The notes below the pieces were generated by a model. That model did no database searches, was not told the origin of the DNA, and saw only the letters and a list, made by a program, of their open reading frames with translations. This document shows positions 7,201-14,839 of a stretch of 16,275 bases of DNA, piece by piece. The number at the start of each line of letters is the position of its first letter. The first letter of the stretch is position 1. The stretch is from Aulosira sp. FACHB-615 (GTDB lineage Bacteria; Cyanobacteriota; Cyanobacteriia; Cyanobacteriales; Nostocaceae). The translations under genes and the position numbers were made by a program. Location of the stretch: contig NZ_JACJSE010000060.1 of NCBI RefSeq assembly GCF_014698045.1, positions 1-16,275 of the forward strand, in the 5' to 3' direction.

Positions 7201-9563
7201 GAAATGGGGGAAATATTACAATTAAAGCTCGTGATATAACTTTGTTTGGTCTTTCTGAAGGACGACAGGGCTTTCGCAATGGTATTTCATCTAGTGTTGG
7301 TGCAGATGCAAGGGGAATAGGCGGAAATATAAAAATTGAAGTAGACAATCGTCTCACACTCAGTAATTTTATTTTGATTGATAGTATTTTAGAAAATGAT
7401 GCTACTGGACGAGCAGGTAATATTGAAATTCAAGCAGGTTTGCTCTATTTAAATAATAATTCTGTAATATCGACAATTAGTCTGGGGAAAGGAGAAACAA
7501 ATAGCAATGAATTAACAGGAAATGCAGGTAATATAACAATTAATGTGCAAGGAAATGCAACTTTCATTAGTAGTGGTATCGAGACTAATATTGGAGCAGG
7601 AGGTATAGGAACCGCTGGAAATATTGATTTTAAAGCAGATTCTATTTCTTTACTAGATGGTGGTTCAATTAGGAGCGTGGTATTGGGAGAACTTCTATTA
7701 GCTAATGGTACGATTGTTGCTCCCGGACAAGGAAATGGAGGCAGTATAAGAATCAAAGCGAATGAAATTAATATTGACGGGTTTTCCTCTCAAAACCTTT
7801 CACAAATTAATGCTTCTGTAGGAATAGGTACAACAGGACAAGCTGGAAGTATTGATATTGAAAGTAAGACTTTAAATGTTAAAAATGGAGCTTTTATTAG
7901 CGCAATAACGGAAGGAGAAGGAGATGCAGGTAATATTGACATCACTGCTAACAATCAAATATTCATTTCAGGAATTTTTGCTGAGGTTTTAAATATGGGT
8001 ATAGGTGGAATATCAACAATTACAACCAATACTGGAGAAGCGGGTGATATTACCATAAATACGCCCATATTTAATATCTCAAATGGTGCTGGAGTTGAAG
8101 CCTTTACGCAAGGAGTAGGTAACGCTGGCAGTATTACTATTAACGCACCTCAAATAGTTGATATTGGTCAAGGTAGTAGAATAGTCGTGGAAACTTCTGG
8201 TGCAGGAAACCCTGGAGATATTAATATTAGGACAAATACTTTGAATATTGGCAAAGATGCTGAACTGAGTGCTACCGCTAGAGCAACCGCTACTAATCGT
8301 CAAGGCGGTAATATCAATCTCAACACATCCAACCTGAATATATCAGGAAGGCTTGGCATTTTTGCAGAAACTCAAGGGATATCACCCGCAGGTAATCTTA
8401 CCCTAAATCCCAACAGCATTAATCCCAACCTGAATATCAACTTTACCGACAACGGTTTTATCTCTGCATCCACAACAGCAGCAGGAAACGGCGGAAATAT
8501 TAACATCAGCGCCCCTGAAATCATTGATATTCAGGGAGAGGGTAGAATCATCGTTGAAACTTCAGGTAGTGGCAATGCAGGAAGGATTGATATTACCGCC
8601 CAAACCTTAAATTTAGCCAATGGTGTAGAAATCTCCGCTTCAACCAACGGAACAGGTGATGCGGGAGATATTTTGTTGACTATACAAGACAATCTGAATT
8701 TAACCAATAGCGCGATCGCCTCCAGTACCACGCCCAACTCTACAGGCGACGGTGGTAACATTATTATCGACCCCGACCAAGTTAACCTTAACAACCGCGC
8801 CCAAATCAGTGTCAACAGCCAAGGACAGGGAGACGCAGGTAGCATCTTCTTAACCGCAAATAACCTTACCCTCAACAACAATTCCACAATCTCCGCCGCT
8901 ACAGCCAGTGGTGAAGGCGGTAACATCAACCTCAATATTGCCAATCTCTTGCGCCTGCGGAATAATAGCCCCATCACCGCCACCGCCAACGGCACAGGCA
9001 ATGGTGGTAACATCAACATCAACACAACTTTCTTAGTTGCCAATCAAGATAGTGACATCACCGCCAATGCCTTTGCAGGTAGGGGAGGTAATATTAATAT
9101 CACCACTCAAGCACTATTCTTTTCGCCTGATAGTCAAATTACCGCCAGTTCTGAACTTGGTGTTGAGGGAGTTGTAGCCATTAATACCCCTGAAATTGAT
9201 CCCAGTCAAGGTTTACTCAACTTACCAGAAACCGTTGTTGATCCCAGAACTCTCATCAACCAAAATGCTTGTCAGCGAGGACGACAAAGCGAGTTTACCA
9301 TCACCGGAAGGGGAGGATTGCCTTCCAGTCCTGAACAATTCCCAAATAGCGATGAAGTGGAAGTTGGTTTAGTCACCCCAAGCGAAGAATCTGTAACCCG
9401 TGTGACTTCTCCGTTACCAACTGCTGTGACTTCTGAAAAAATTGTGCCAGCCCAGGGATGGGTACGTAACGAAAAAGGTAGGATTATTCTGGTTGGCTAT
9501 GATCCTAGTAATGCAAACATTCAGCGTCAAAAAACGAATTTAACTGCTTGTCAACCGCGATAA
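4254..9563 (+). CDS. TpsA filamentous-hemagglutinin-like exoprotein
   Basis: A 1769-residue secreted protein, the likely substrate of the TpsB encoded just upstream. A signal peptide (hydrophobic 8-23, predicted cleavage after ATA at residue 29) precedes the TPS/haemagglutination-activity domain (about 30-165). That domain carries the hallmark NPNGI at 121-125, plus GGNPSNILGTL and KGSFVAAT nearby. The remainder is a long parallel beta-helix-type array rich in GNAGNI, GDAG and NLTLSN motifs. It includes four tandem modules of 176-177 residues from residue 563. The C-terminus has GRGGLPSSPEQ and two cysteines (1673 and 1766), a tail I associate with cyanobacterial TpsA proteins; the cysteines may form an anchoring or retention knot. 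ATG 4254 is the first start, and ATG 4263 (MADKF) is an equally good alternative. It probably serves as an adhesin or surface filament. Confidence 0.93.
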   Translation: MVVMADKFPFFVVAPLVALGSFFCDAATAQITPDSTLGNENSTIRQETIQGINSDLITGGATRGANLFHSFSEFNIPAGRGAYFANPPAIQNILTRVTGGNPSNILGTLGVLGNANLFLINPNGISFGSTARLDIKGSFVAATADSLTFGNNLEFSATNPQAPPLLNVNIPIGLRFRENTGDIHNTGNLTVGKDLTLQAQNLNLSGIIQAGGNLTLQAQDTVTVRDSVEQPFIAAAGNQLLIQGNESVDIFALNHVNSGLFSSGDLVLRSANTVGGDAHYWGGGNFRIEQLDGSLGNLSSPHDPIIRTTGDVFIGAYQGASLHIIAGGSVTIPGFILITGADPQFGLVENITLSNGQQITIDGRNNPTVDIRAGVNPEFIGVPFFQGSGNDLFFSPTPPPTPPTSAYINVGTIVFSRNPFDSTQKITGDVLLTNQYQPNPNLSSSQNDIIITPSNLSFGFIPNFESTAIDTSSFSSGGKVIIDSKSGIGVVGGINSFAFEQDGKGGDIIFNSVGDTFIINARIDVASSHGGSINIKANNLTLNNSSLLAGIRSELGVENAQAGDIKITVHGNATLTSDSSIQSNVESGGQGNAGNINFTADDSLSLLDGSFISTIVRRSTELSNGTIIPAGEGNSGNITIKASDINLSNVSEEGGFRPGIFTFVDQGARGIAGNIQLEATNNLTLSNSALVRSTLDFNAVGRAGNIEINAGSLSFENNALVISSTFGQGEPNTDLTGNAGNISIKVQGNATLVSDSGIQSNVESGGKGNAGNIDFRADSLSLLDGSFISTIVRRSTEPSNGTIIPAGEGNGGNITIKANDINLSGVSEQGGFSSGIFTFVDQGARGIAGNIQLEATNNLTLSNSAVVRSTLDLNAVGRGGNIEINAGSLSFENNALVISSTFGQGEPNTDFTGNAGNITINVQGNATLVSSGIQSDVDRGGKGNAGNINFTADSIFFRDFSAITSVVRGSITSNGTVVTPGEGNGGNITIKARDITLFGLSEGRQGFRNGISSSVGADARGIGGNIKIEVDNRLTLSNFILIDSILENDATGRAGNIEIQAGLLYLNNNSVISTISLGKGETNSNELTGNAGNITINVQGNATFISSGIETNIGAGGIGTAGNIDFKADSISLLDGGSIRSVVLGELLLANGTIVAPGQGNGGSIRIKANEINIDGFSSQNLSQINASVGIGTTGQAGSIDIESKTLNVKNGAFISAITEGEGDAGNIDITANNQIFISGIFAEVLNMGIGGISTITTNTGEAGDITINTPIFNISNGAGVEAFTQGVGNAGSITINAPQIVDIGQGSRIVVETSGAGNPGDINIRTNTLNIGKDAELSATARATATNRQGGNINLNTSNLNISGRLGIFAETQGISPAGNLTLNPNSINPNLNINFTDNGFISASTTAAGNGGNINISAPEIIDIQGEGRIIVETSGSGNAGRIDITAQTLNLANGVEISASTNGTGDAGDILLTIQDNLNLTNSAIASSTTPNSTGDGGNIIIDPDQVNLNNRAQISVNSQGQGDAGSIFLTANNLTLNNNSTISAATASGEGGNINLNIANLLRLRNNSPITATANGTGNGGNININTTFLVANQDSDITANAFAGRGGNINITTQALFFSPDSQITASSELGVEGVVAINTPEIDPSQGLLNLPETVVDPRTLINQNACQRGRQSEFTITGRGGLPSSPEQFPNSDEVEVGLVTPSEESVTRVTSPLPTAVTSEKIVPAQGWVRNEKGRIILVGYDPSNANIQRQKTNLTACQPR
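5940..7960 (+). repeat. Four tandem 176-177-codon modules inside tpsA
   Basis: Module starts, set by the GN/GD-I-x-I-x-V-x-GNAT motif, fall at 5940, 6471, 6999 and 7527, giving periods of 531, 528 and 528 bp. Modules 1 and 2 are nearly identical at DNA level over most of their length (for example LLDGSFISTIVRRSTE and NNALVISSTFGQGEPN are shared). Modules 3 and 4 keep the protein pattern but are much more diverged, and module 4 fades near 7960. This points to a recent duplication at the 5' end of an older array. Confidence 0.9.
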
Positions 9564-9684
9564 AGTTGTAATTGGAGCGATCGCACAAATTATAGTCATA
9601 GCCGGACAAGATCGCATCATTCTGATTTCAGATATGCTAAACACATAAACTGGGAATTTTCTAATTAAATTTGACAAAAAAGTG

Positions 9685-12396
9685 ATGGGAAAATTTAAAA
9701 AAAGGCATCAGAGAAGATGGTTCTGGCAATCTTTTCGTAAAACGTTGATTTTAGCAGTTTTTGTCTGTGTTCTCTCCATAGCAGTTCCCTCTATTGTTGC
9801 TCAAATTTTTCCATCAAGAGCGATCGCTCAATCTCCCCAAAATCCCTTAGACCTAATTAAACAAGCTAATCGACTTTATCAATCAGGAAACTTTACCGCA
9901 GCAGTTCAAATTTGGCAACAGGCGGCGATCGCTTTTGCATCGCAAAAAAATTACCTCAATCAAGCAATGGCTTTGAGTAATCTTTCCCTCACCTATCAGC
10001 AACTAGGTAAGTGGAATGAGGCCAAAACAGCCATCATTCAAAGTTTACAACTATTGAAAACTCTGGAAACAACTACTGCACAACAACGCATATATGCCCA
10101 AACTCTGGATATTCAAGGACAGTTAGAACAAAAAATTGGACAATCCCAAGCAGCTTTAGAAACTTGGCAAGAATCCGCTAAAATCTATGTAGTACTCAGT
10201 GATCAACCTAGTGCAGCAATTAGCGAAATTAACCAAGCACAGGCATTACAAGATTTGGGTTTGTATCCTAGAGCCTGTCAGACTTTACTTCAAGCTTTAG
10301 GTTTTAATGTTCAAAGATGTGAACTCTCAACCGCACAGATAAATTCCCTCAAACAAAAACTCCTAGAAAATAAACCAGATAAACTCCAGGAAGCCCAAGG
10401 GCGAGGATTGCGGAGTTTGGGTAATGTGTTGCGAGTCGTGGGTAAACTGGAACAGTCTGAGGAAGTGTTAAAAGCCAGCCTAGAAGTTGCTCAAAAATGG
10501 AAGTCACCCCAAGATATCAGTAAAGTCTGGCTGAATTTGGGTAACACAAACCGCGCTTTGGCGAAAAGAGAAGCAACCTTTAAAGATAATAAAAAGGCAA
10601 ATATTTACAAACAAGAAGCTTTAGTCGCTTATCAACAAGTCACGATCATTGAAGGTGGGGCGCAGCCCATCGCTACTTCATCTCTCGTCAAAATTCAAGC
10701 TCTACTCAATCAAAGAGATTTATTCATTGAGCAACAAAAATGGGCAGCCGCAGATGAATTATTATCTCCCATACGGGAATCCTTGGCGAATTTATCTCCT
10801 AGTCGTACAGCTATCTACGCAAAAATCAACTTTGCAAGAAGTTTAGCTCAAAAGCCAAGCAATGTTTCCGAAGCTATGACTTTGTTGGAAAATGCGATTA
10901 CCCAGGCAAAATCCTTAGAAGATTGGCGATCGCTTTCTTATGCTCTTGGTAATCTGGGAAAACTGTATGGAAAAATTAACCAAGAAGATAAAGCTAAAAT
11001 CTATACTCAGCAAGCTTTACAAGCCACTAAACAAATTCGTTCAGCCGATGATTTAGCTTATCAATGGCAGTGGCAGTTAGGCAAGTTGCTCAGAGGAGAG
11101 GATAAAGAAGATGCGATCGCTGCTTATGCTAATGCAGTCAAATCCTTGAAAAATCTCCGAGGAGATTTAGTTAGTCTCAATTCCGATGTTCAATTTGACT
11201 TTCGAGAGCAAGTCGAACCAGTTTATCGGGAATATGTAGATTTACTTCTACAAGCCAGAGAACCCAGCCAAGAAACCTTGAAAATAGCCCGTCAGACAAT
11301 TGAAGACCTACAGTTAGCCGAGCTAGATAACTTTTTCCAAGAAGCTTGTACTACGGTCAAAAACCAAGAAATAGATAAAGTAGATGTAAATACGGCTGTT
11401 ATCTACTCAGTCATCTTATCAAATCGATTAGAAATTATTCTTTCCCTTCCTATAGGAACTCAAAGCAATCTACGTTACTACACAATATCAGTTTCTCAAC
11501 CAGAAATAGAGGCAACTGTCAAGGAACTAAGCGAAAAGCTGAGTGTAGATCGCGGTAACAATCGTGAAAAACGCCGTTTACAAGAACTTTCTAAAAAAGT
11601 ATATAGCTGGTTAATTGCCCCTCTAGAAAAAGACCTTGCTGCCCTTCCCATCAAAAACTTAACTTTTGTCCTAGATGGAGTACTACAAAATATTCCAATG
11701 GCGGCTCTTTATGACGGTAAGCAATATCTAATCGAAAAAAATTATAGTATTTCTTTAACTCCCGGTCTCCAGCTACTAGATCCTAAACCAATAAAACTGG
11801 ATAACTTGAATCTCTTGGCGGCCGGTCTGAGTCAATCTGTGCAGGATTTTGATCCACTTCCTGGAGTTGAGGAAGAATTCAAGGGTATCCGTCAGCAGAT
11901 TTCGGCAAAAATATTACTGAATGAGATGTTTACTAAATCGAAATTCACACAAACAATTAATTCGCTGCCTTTTTCAACTATTCATGTTGCAACTCACGGG
12001 GAATTTAGTTCCCGTTCCGAAAACACTTTCATACTTGCTTATGACGATAAAATCAAGGCCAAAGAGTTAGATGAATTTTTTCGGACGGATACAGGGCTGC
12101 GGCCAATTGAGTTATTAGTTCTGAGTGCTTGTAATACGGCTAAAGGCGATACACGCGCTGCTTTAGGACTAGCAGGAGTCGCAATCAGGGCTGGGGCGCG
12201 AAGTACTGTAGCTTCTTTATGGTTGGCTTCGGATGATTCCACTCCCTTGTTCATGATCCGATTTTATGAAGAATTACGCAACCGAGCAACGAAAGCAGAG
12301 GCTCTGCGTCAAGCACAACTGGCAATTCTGCGCGATGAACAATTCTCTCATCCCTATTACTGGGCGGCTTTTGTCTTGATTGGGAATTGGTTATAA
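9685..12396 (+). CDS. TPR-CHAT protein with export signal
   Basis: A caspase-like CHAT-domain protein with TPR-type helical repeats. A basic N-terminus (KFKKRHQRR) and a hydrophobic stretch (LILAVFVCVLSIAVPSIVA) are followed by an ARAIAQS-like site (SRAIAQS), so it is probably exported or membrane-anchored. TPR-like helices span about residues 55-450. The C-terminal CHAT domain (about 600-903) keeps the catalytic pair: His771 in VATHGEF and Cys816 in LSACNTA. It also has GVAIRAGARSTVASLW and the closing YYWAAFVLIGNW. A GTG at 9682 sits directly in front of the ATG at 9685. I chose the ATG, and numbering uses it. It lies 121 bp after tpsA in the same direction, so co-expression with the secretion pair is likely. 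The substrate is not known; maturation or release of TpsA, or a cell-envelope stress role, are possibilities. Confidence 0.9.
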   Translation: MGKFKKRHQRRWFWQSFRKTLILAVFVCVLSIAVPSIVAQIFPSRAIAQSPQNPLDLIKQANRLYQSGNFTAAVQIWQQAAIAFASQKNYLNQAMALSNLSLTYQQLGKWNEAKTAIIQSLQLLKTLETTTAQQRIYAQTLDIQGQLEQKIGQSQAALETWQESAKIYVVLSDQPSAAISEINQAQALQDLGLYPRACQTLLQALGFNVQRCELSTAQINSLKQKLLENKPDKLQEAQGRGLRSLGNVLRVVGKLEQSEEVLKASLEVAQKWKSPQDISKVWLNLGNTNRALAKREATFKDNKKANIYKQEALVAYQQVTIIEGGAQPIATSSLVKIQALLNQRDLFIEQQKWAAADELLSPIRESLANLSPSRTAIYAKINFARSLAQKPSNVSEAMTLLENAITQAKSLEDWRSLSYALGNLGKLYGKINQEDKAKIYTQQALQATKQIRSADDLAYQWQWQLGKLLRGEDKEDAIAAYANAVKSLKNLRGDLVSLNSDVQFDFREQVEPVYREYVDLLLQAREPSQETLKIARQTIEDLQLAELDNFFQEACTTVKNQEIDKVDVNTAVIYSVILSNRLEIILSLPIGTQSNLRYYTISVSQPEIEATVKELSEKLSVDRGNNREKRRLQELSKKVYSWLIAPLEKDLAALPIKNLTFVLDGVLQNIPMAALYDGKQYLIEKNYSISLTPGLQLLDPKPIKLDNLNLLAAGLSQSVQDFDPLPGVEEEFKGIRQQISAKILLNEMFTKSKFTQTINSLPFSTIHVATHGEFSSRSENTFILAYDDKIKAKELDEFFRTDTGLRPIELLVLSACNTAKGDTRAALGLAGVAIRAGARSTVASLWLASDDSTPLFMIRFYEELRNRATKAEALRQAQLAILRDEQFSHPYYWAAFVLIGNWL

Positions 12397-12403
12397 TTTA
12401 GTC

Positions 12404-12553
12404 CTAAAAAATCAGATAATTCCTCACTCTGCGATTGATGATGAGTTCAGCACTGACATAGATTGCTACCTGCCGCGCCAACAATTGTTTCGCCTCCGCC
12501 ACCGACCCATCCCGCAGTATAACTAAGCTGGTTAGTTGATACTCGCGGTACAA
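12404..12553 (-). other. Unrecognised 49-codon open frame in the gap
   Basis: In the 370-bp gap after the CHAT gene the minus strand holds an open frame with protein-like composition (LVILRDGSVAEAKQLLARQV and AELIINRR). It has only a TTG start (12553), no ribosome site, and a TGA a few codons upstream. I do not recognise it. It may be a leftover of a gene or a chance frame. Confidence 0.15.
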
Positions 12554-12624
12554 AAATATCTTGCTATAACGTGATCACTTAGCAATTGGCTTCTTATCCT
12601 TAGTCACTAATACAACTCTATGAC

Positions 12625-12647
12625 AAGGGTTACTCTTGCTAACCCTT
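12625..12647. terminator. Hairpin AAGGGTTA-7-TAACCCTT
   Basis: A perfect 8-bp stem with the 7-base loop CTCTTGC, followed by TCAAAATCT rather than a clean T-run. It lies 230 bp after the CHAT stop. It may end the secretion operon transcript or be a repeat remnant. Confidence 0.35.
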
Positions 12648-12676
12648 TCAAAATCTAATAGCTTAGACATTGATTA

Positions 12677-12690
12677 TTACTAATTAGTAA
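12677..12690. promoter_or_regulatory. 14-bp perfect palindrome TTACTAATTAGTAA
   Basis: TTACTAATTAGTAA is fully self-complementary and directly abuts the HIP1 pair. It lies about 75-110 bp upstream of the small regulator gene, a plausible place for an operator. No binding protein can be named. Confidence 0.35.
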
Positions 12691-12724
12691 AGCGATCGCG
12701 TCGCTATGGAGGCGGGCGATCGCT
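12691..12724. repeat. Inverted HIP1 pair (dispersed short repeat)
   Basis: AGCGATCGC (12691-12699) and GCGATCGCT (12716-12724) face each other around a GC-rich 16-base spacer (GTCGCTATGGAGGCGG). This is the form of a HIP1-containing hairpin repeat typical of cyanobacterial intergenic DNA. Confidence 0.75.
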
Positions 12725-12782
12725 TCTAGTTTACTGTAGACAATTCAGAGCATAACATTTATTATATGGTGGAGTCAAGCCA

Positions 12783-12795
12783 CTCTTGTCAAGAG
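12783..12795. promoter_or_regulatory. Palindrome CTCTTG-T-CAAGAG before the regulator start
   Basis: A perfect 6-bp-arm dyad ends six bases before the ATG at 12802, and its right arm (AAGAG) doubles as the only ribosome-site-like sequence there. A related dyad CAAGA-GCA-TCTTG follows the gene stop at 13081-13093. It could be an autoregulatory operator for the HTH protein. This is inference. Confidence 0.35.
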
Positions 12796-12801
12796 CTAAT
12801 T

Positions 12802-13080
12802 ATGTTGGAGCTAGATGTTATTGCCAGTATTAACTGGAATTCAACTTATGGAGAAAGGCTAAGGGAGATGCGCGGTAAGGTTTCTATGCAAGCATTAGCA
12901 GATGAAGTTACCGAAAAGTTTGGCTATCGCGTTACTAAGCAGTATATTCAAATGATGGAAAAACCTTTTGGGGAGAGAGCATCTAAAACTGTTCCTTTTC
13001 TACTACTTCGTTATATCTGTGCTGCATTAGGCAGGGATATACAAGAACTATTCGACTCTCCAAAAATTACAAAAAAATGA
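12802..13080 (+). CDS. Small XRE-type HTH DNA-binding protein
   Basis: A 92-residue protein from ATG 12802. The frame is also open from ATG 12766, which would add 12 residues. I prefer 12802 because the only ribosome-site-like bases (AAGAG) precede it, and because a dyad at 12783-12795 would then lie in the leader. The core reads GERLREMRG, then SMQALADEVTEKFG, then TKQYIQMMEK, and finally LLRYICAALGRDIQELFD. This is the five-helix pattern of lambda-repressor/Cro-type regulators, in which the second helix is the positioning helix and TKQYIQMME the recognition region. It probably regulates its own gene or the hypothetical genes downstream. The downstream gap to the next gene is 179 bp. Confidence 0.8.
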   Translation: MLELDVIASINWNSTYGERLREMRGKVSMQALADEVTEKFGYRVTKQYIQMMEKPFGERASKTVPFLLLRYICAALGRDIQELFDSPKITKK

Positions 13081-13259
13081 CAAGAGCATCTTGACTTGTG
13101 GCAAGACTGTCTTTACTATTAGGTTAGTAGAAATAACAAGGCAGCACATTGAGTTAGCGTTGTAAAACTACTAAAACAAAAGGCAATCACCCACTTCTTG
13201 GCCGGAGAGGAGATCGCCCTTTGTCAAAACCTAACCCTTGTAGAGGCAGGAATTATATT

Positions 13260-14210
13260 ATGACGCATCCGACCTATACGCAGCAAGCCCTAGCTAACCG
13301 CAAGCTTGGGCAACTAAAAACCATTGCCGTAGAACTCGGCGTAACCCCAACAGGCAACAAGACACAGCGCCAGACTTGGATAAAAGCGATCGCCTCCCAC
13401 CAATCCGAGCAAATCCAGAAAGTCGTCCAAACTCCGGCAATCGCCCCCGAACTCACAACAGTCGAAATCAACTCCAACCATTTCGAGATTTACGCCGACA
13501 AATGGCTAATCGCTTACATCACCTACGACTGGAGTGAATACGTAACGCAACCTTGGGTGGTAATGGTGAATGGCGTTGAGAAATTCCGAGATACGACACA
13601 AGCTCGATGCTACCGCTTCATCCAATGGCATCACCAAGAACTCAACCCCCAACCTGACGCAGAAATCCCAGAAGTTCCCATCATTTCAGATATCTGCTTC
13701 TACGACCAAGAAGGGTTTGCTCATGGAGAATTGATAGCCAGTATAACCTACAGCTACGAACAGCACCACAATCCCGAATGGCGCGTGATTGTCAATGACT
13801 TGGAGATTTTCAGGGACACCACACCAGCACGGTGTCACAGCTATATCAAACAGCAGTATCAAGCTGGCACTCTCCCCGTACAAGAACCATTCGAGGAACC
13901 ATGCACTGATAACCGAACAATGGCACATATTTTCAACGAGTGCCAAAAGTACGGCTTTGAACCACTGGATGACGGTATTTACAAAGGCGACGTAAAACTG
14001 GGCGAAGTCGGTTACACCAACGGGAATTGGTGGGTTATCAAAGGCTGTTCTGGTCAGCAGTATTCTGATTCAGTGTTTGATGCTGTGCGATCGCTGTTGG
14101 TGTTAAGCGACTGCGAACAATTGCTAGACCAACCGTTTGAAATGTTAACTGCCCAAGACTGGCAACGGCTACGGGAGTATGAGCCAGTATCAGAATTAGT
14201 TGCAGCGTAG
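13260..14210 (+). CDS. Hypothetical protein, SAP-like N-terminus and repeated module
   Basis: I do not recognise a named family. The protein is 316 residues from ATG 13260. A TTG at 13221 would add 13 residues, but AGG/GGA bases at 13248-13251 favour the ATG. The N-terminus (LGQLKTIAVELGV, then QRQTWIKAI) has the helix-loop-helix look of a SAP or HeH nucleic-acid-binding motif. A module of about 75 residues then appears twice, marked by FRDTTQARC (from residue 109) and FRDTTPARC (from residue 184), each after an I-x-YITY...W-x-V-x-VN pattern. A third diverged copy may be GEVGYTNGNWWVIKGC near residues 250-295. The soluble composition has no signal peptide. It may be a nucleic-acid-associated protein of a cyanobacterial accessory element, but function is unknown. 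Confidence 0.8.
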   Translation: MTHPTYTQQALANRKLGQLKTIAVELGVTPTGNKTQRQTWIKAIASHQSEQIQKVVQTPAIAPELTTVEINSNHFEIYADKWLIAYITYDWSEYVTQPWVVMVNGVEKFRDTTQARCYRFIQWHHQELNPQPDAEIPEVPIISDICFYDQEGFAHGELIASITYSYEQHHNPEWRVIVNDLEIFRDTTPARCHSYIKQQYQAGTLPVQEPFEEPCTDNRTMAHIFNECQKYGFEPLDDGIYKGDVKLGEVGYTNGNWWVIKGCSGQQYSDSVFDAVRSLLVLSDCEQLLDQPFEMLTAQDWQRLREYEPVSELVAA

Positions 14211-14242
14211 GGTACTAGTTTCAAATATCACTATCTACATTC

Positions 14243-14268
14243 GGGACAGACCTCAGTAATTCTGTCCC
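14243..14268 (+). terminator. Hairpin GGGACAGA-10-TCTGTCCC
   Basis: A perfect 8-bp GC-rich stem with a 10-base loop, 33 bp after the preceding stop codon and 37 bp before the next start. There is no T-run after it, so it may be a weak or factor-dependent terminator, or an mRNA-stabilising stem. Confidence 0.45.
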
Positions 14269-14304
14269 ACTTCCTCACCAATCACTTCATTCATCAACAA
14301 ATTT

Positions 14305-14628
14305 ATGCAACCCACCATTAGTATTCCAAACGGCTGGCAATACCCCAGATTCGCATTCGGACAACGGACACAACAAGGAATAGTCATCGGCTTAGAGTAC
14401 AAACCTGCTGGAACACAATTAGCTTACGAGTACGGTAATTCTTGGCGTTATACCGTACTTCCCGATAAACATTCAGATGAAGTCCGCCATTACTCTGAAG
14501 ACCAGATTCAAACGCTTTCTGTTGCAGAGATACAACAGCAATTGCAAGCCGAAATTGACGAACATCAACAGCAAATCAAAGCAATTCAAGAGCAACTGGC
14601 AGCAATCGGAGGTTCTGAGGATGCCTAA
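14305..14628 (+). CDS. Hypothetical 107-residue protein with coiled-coil tail
   Basis: I do not recognise a function. The N-terminal 65 residues are beta-rich with aromatic and Gly residues (NGWQYPRFAFGQRTQQG, then YEYGNSWRYTV), suggesting a small SH3/KOW-like barrel. Residues 75-102 are a Gln/Glu-rich heptad helix (QQQLQAEIDEHQQQIKAI), a likely coiled coil and oligomerisation segment. No clear ribosome site precedes the ATG. Its last codons overlap the next gene by 8 bp, so the two are probably translated together. Confidence 0.8.
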   Translation: MQPTISIPNGWQYPRFAFGQRTQQGIVIGLEYKPAGTQLAYEYGNSWRYTVLPDKHSDEVRHYSEDQIQTLSVAEIQQQLQAEIDEHQQQIKAIQEQLAAIGGSEDA

Positions 14629-14818
14629 AGTTTTCGATCCTTACATTGAGAGAACTGCTGCTAGATTATTGCGATCGCTGCGTGGTTCTGGTGGTTCTAT
14701 ACCTCTACACCGTGTTCAGTTTTCACAGACTATCATTCAGCATTTGTTGGACAAGAAACAGGCGCAAATCAAGAACACGGGACATGGCTTTTTGTTGGCA
14801 GTTGTCGAGAAGTTTTAA
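14621..14818 (+). CDS. Hypothetical 65-residue basic protein, coupled start
   Basis: The start is ATG 14621, inside the end of the preceding gene, with a strong ribosome site GGAGG at 14608-14612 and an 8-base spacer. The frame is also open further upstream, but that extension is only the other-frame reading of the preceding gene. The product (MPKVFDPYIERTAARLLRSL, then GSGGSIPLHRVQF) is basic and mostly helical with a Gly-Ser turn. No family is recognised. The overlap with the upstream stop indicates translational coupling. Confidence 0.7.
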   Translation: MPKVFDPYIERTAARLLRSLRGSGGSIPLHRVQFSQTIIQHLLDKKQAQIKNTGHGFLLAVVEKF

Positions 14819-14839
14819 CTAAACAAGGAAGTAACTCAA

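Noticed and set aside
4523..9043. Many minus-strand open frames opposite tpsA
   Set aside because: They are Leu/Pro/Ser-rich mirror readings of the repetitive tpsA codons, have no ribosome sites, and recur at the module period.
10649..10846. Plus-strand 65-codon frame inside the CHAT gene
   Set aside because: It is an alternate-frame shadow fully inside the TPR region, with no ribosome site.
14477..14620. N-terminal extension of the 65-residue gene
   Set aside because: This stretch is the shifted reading of the 107-residue gene. The strong GGAGG site supports the start at 14621.
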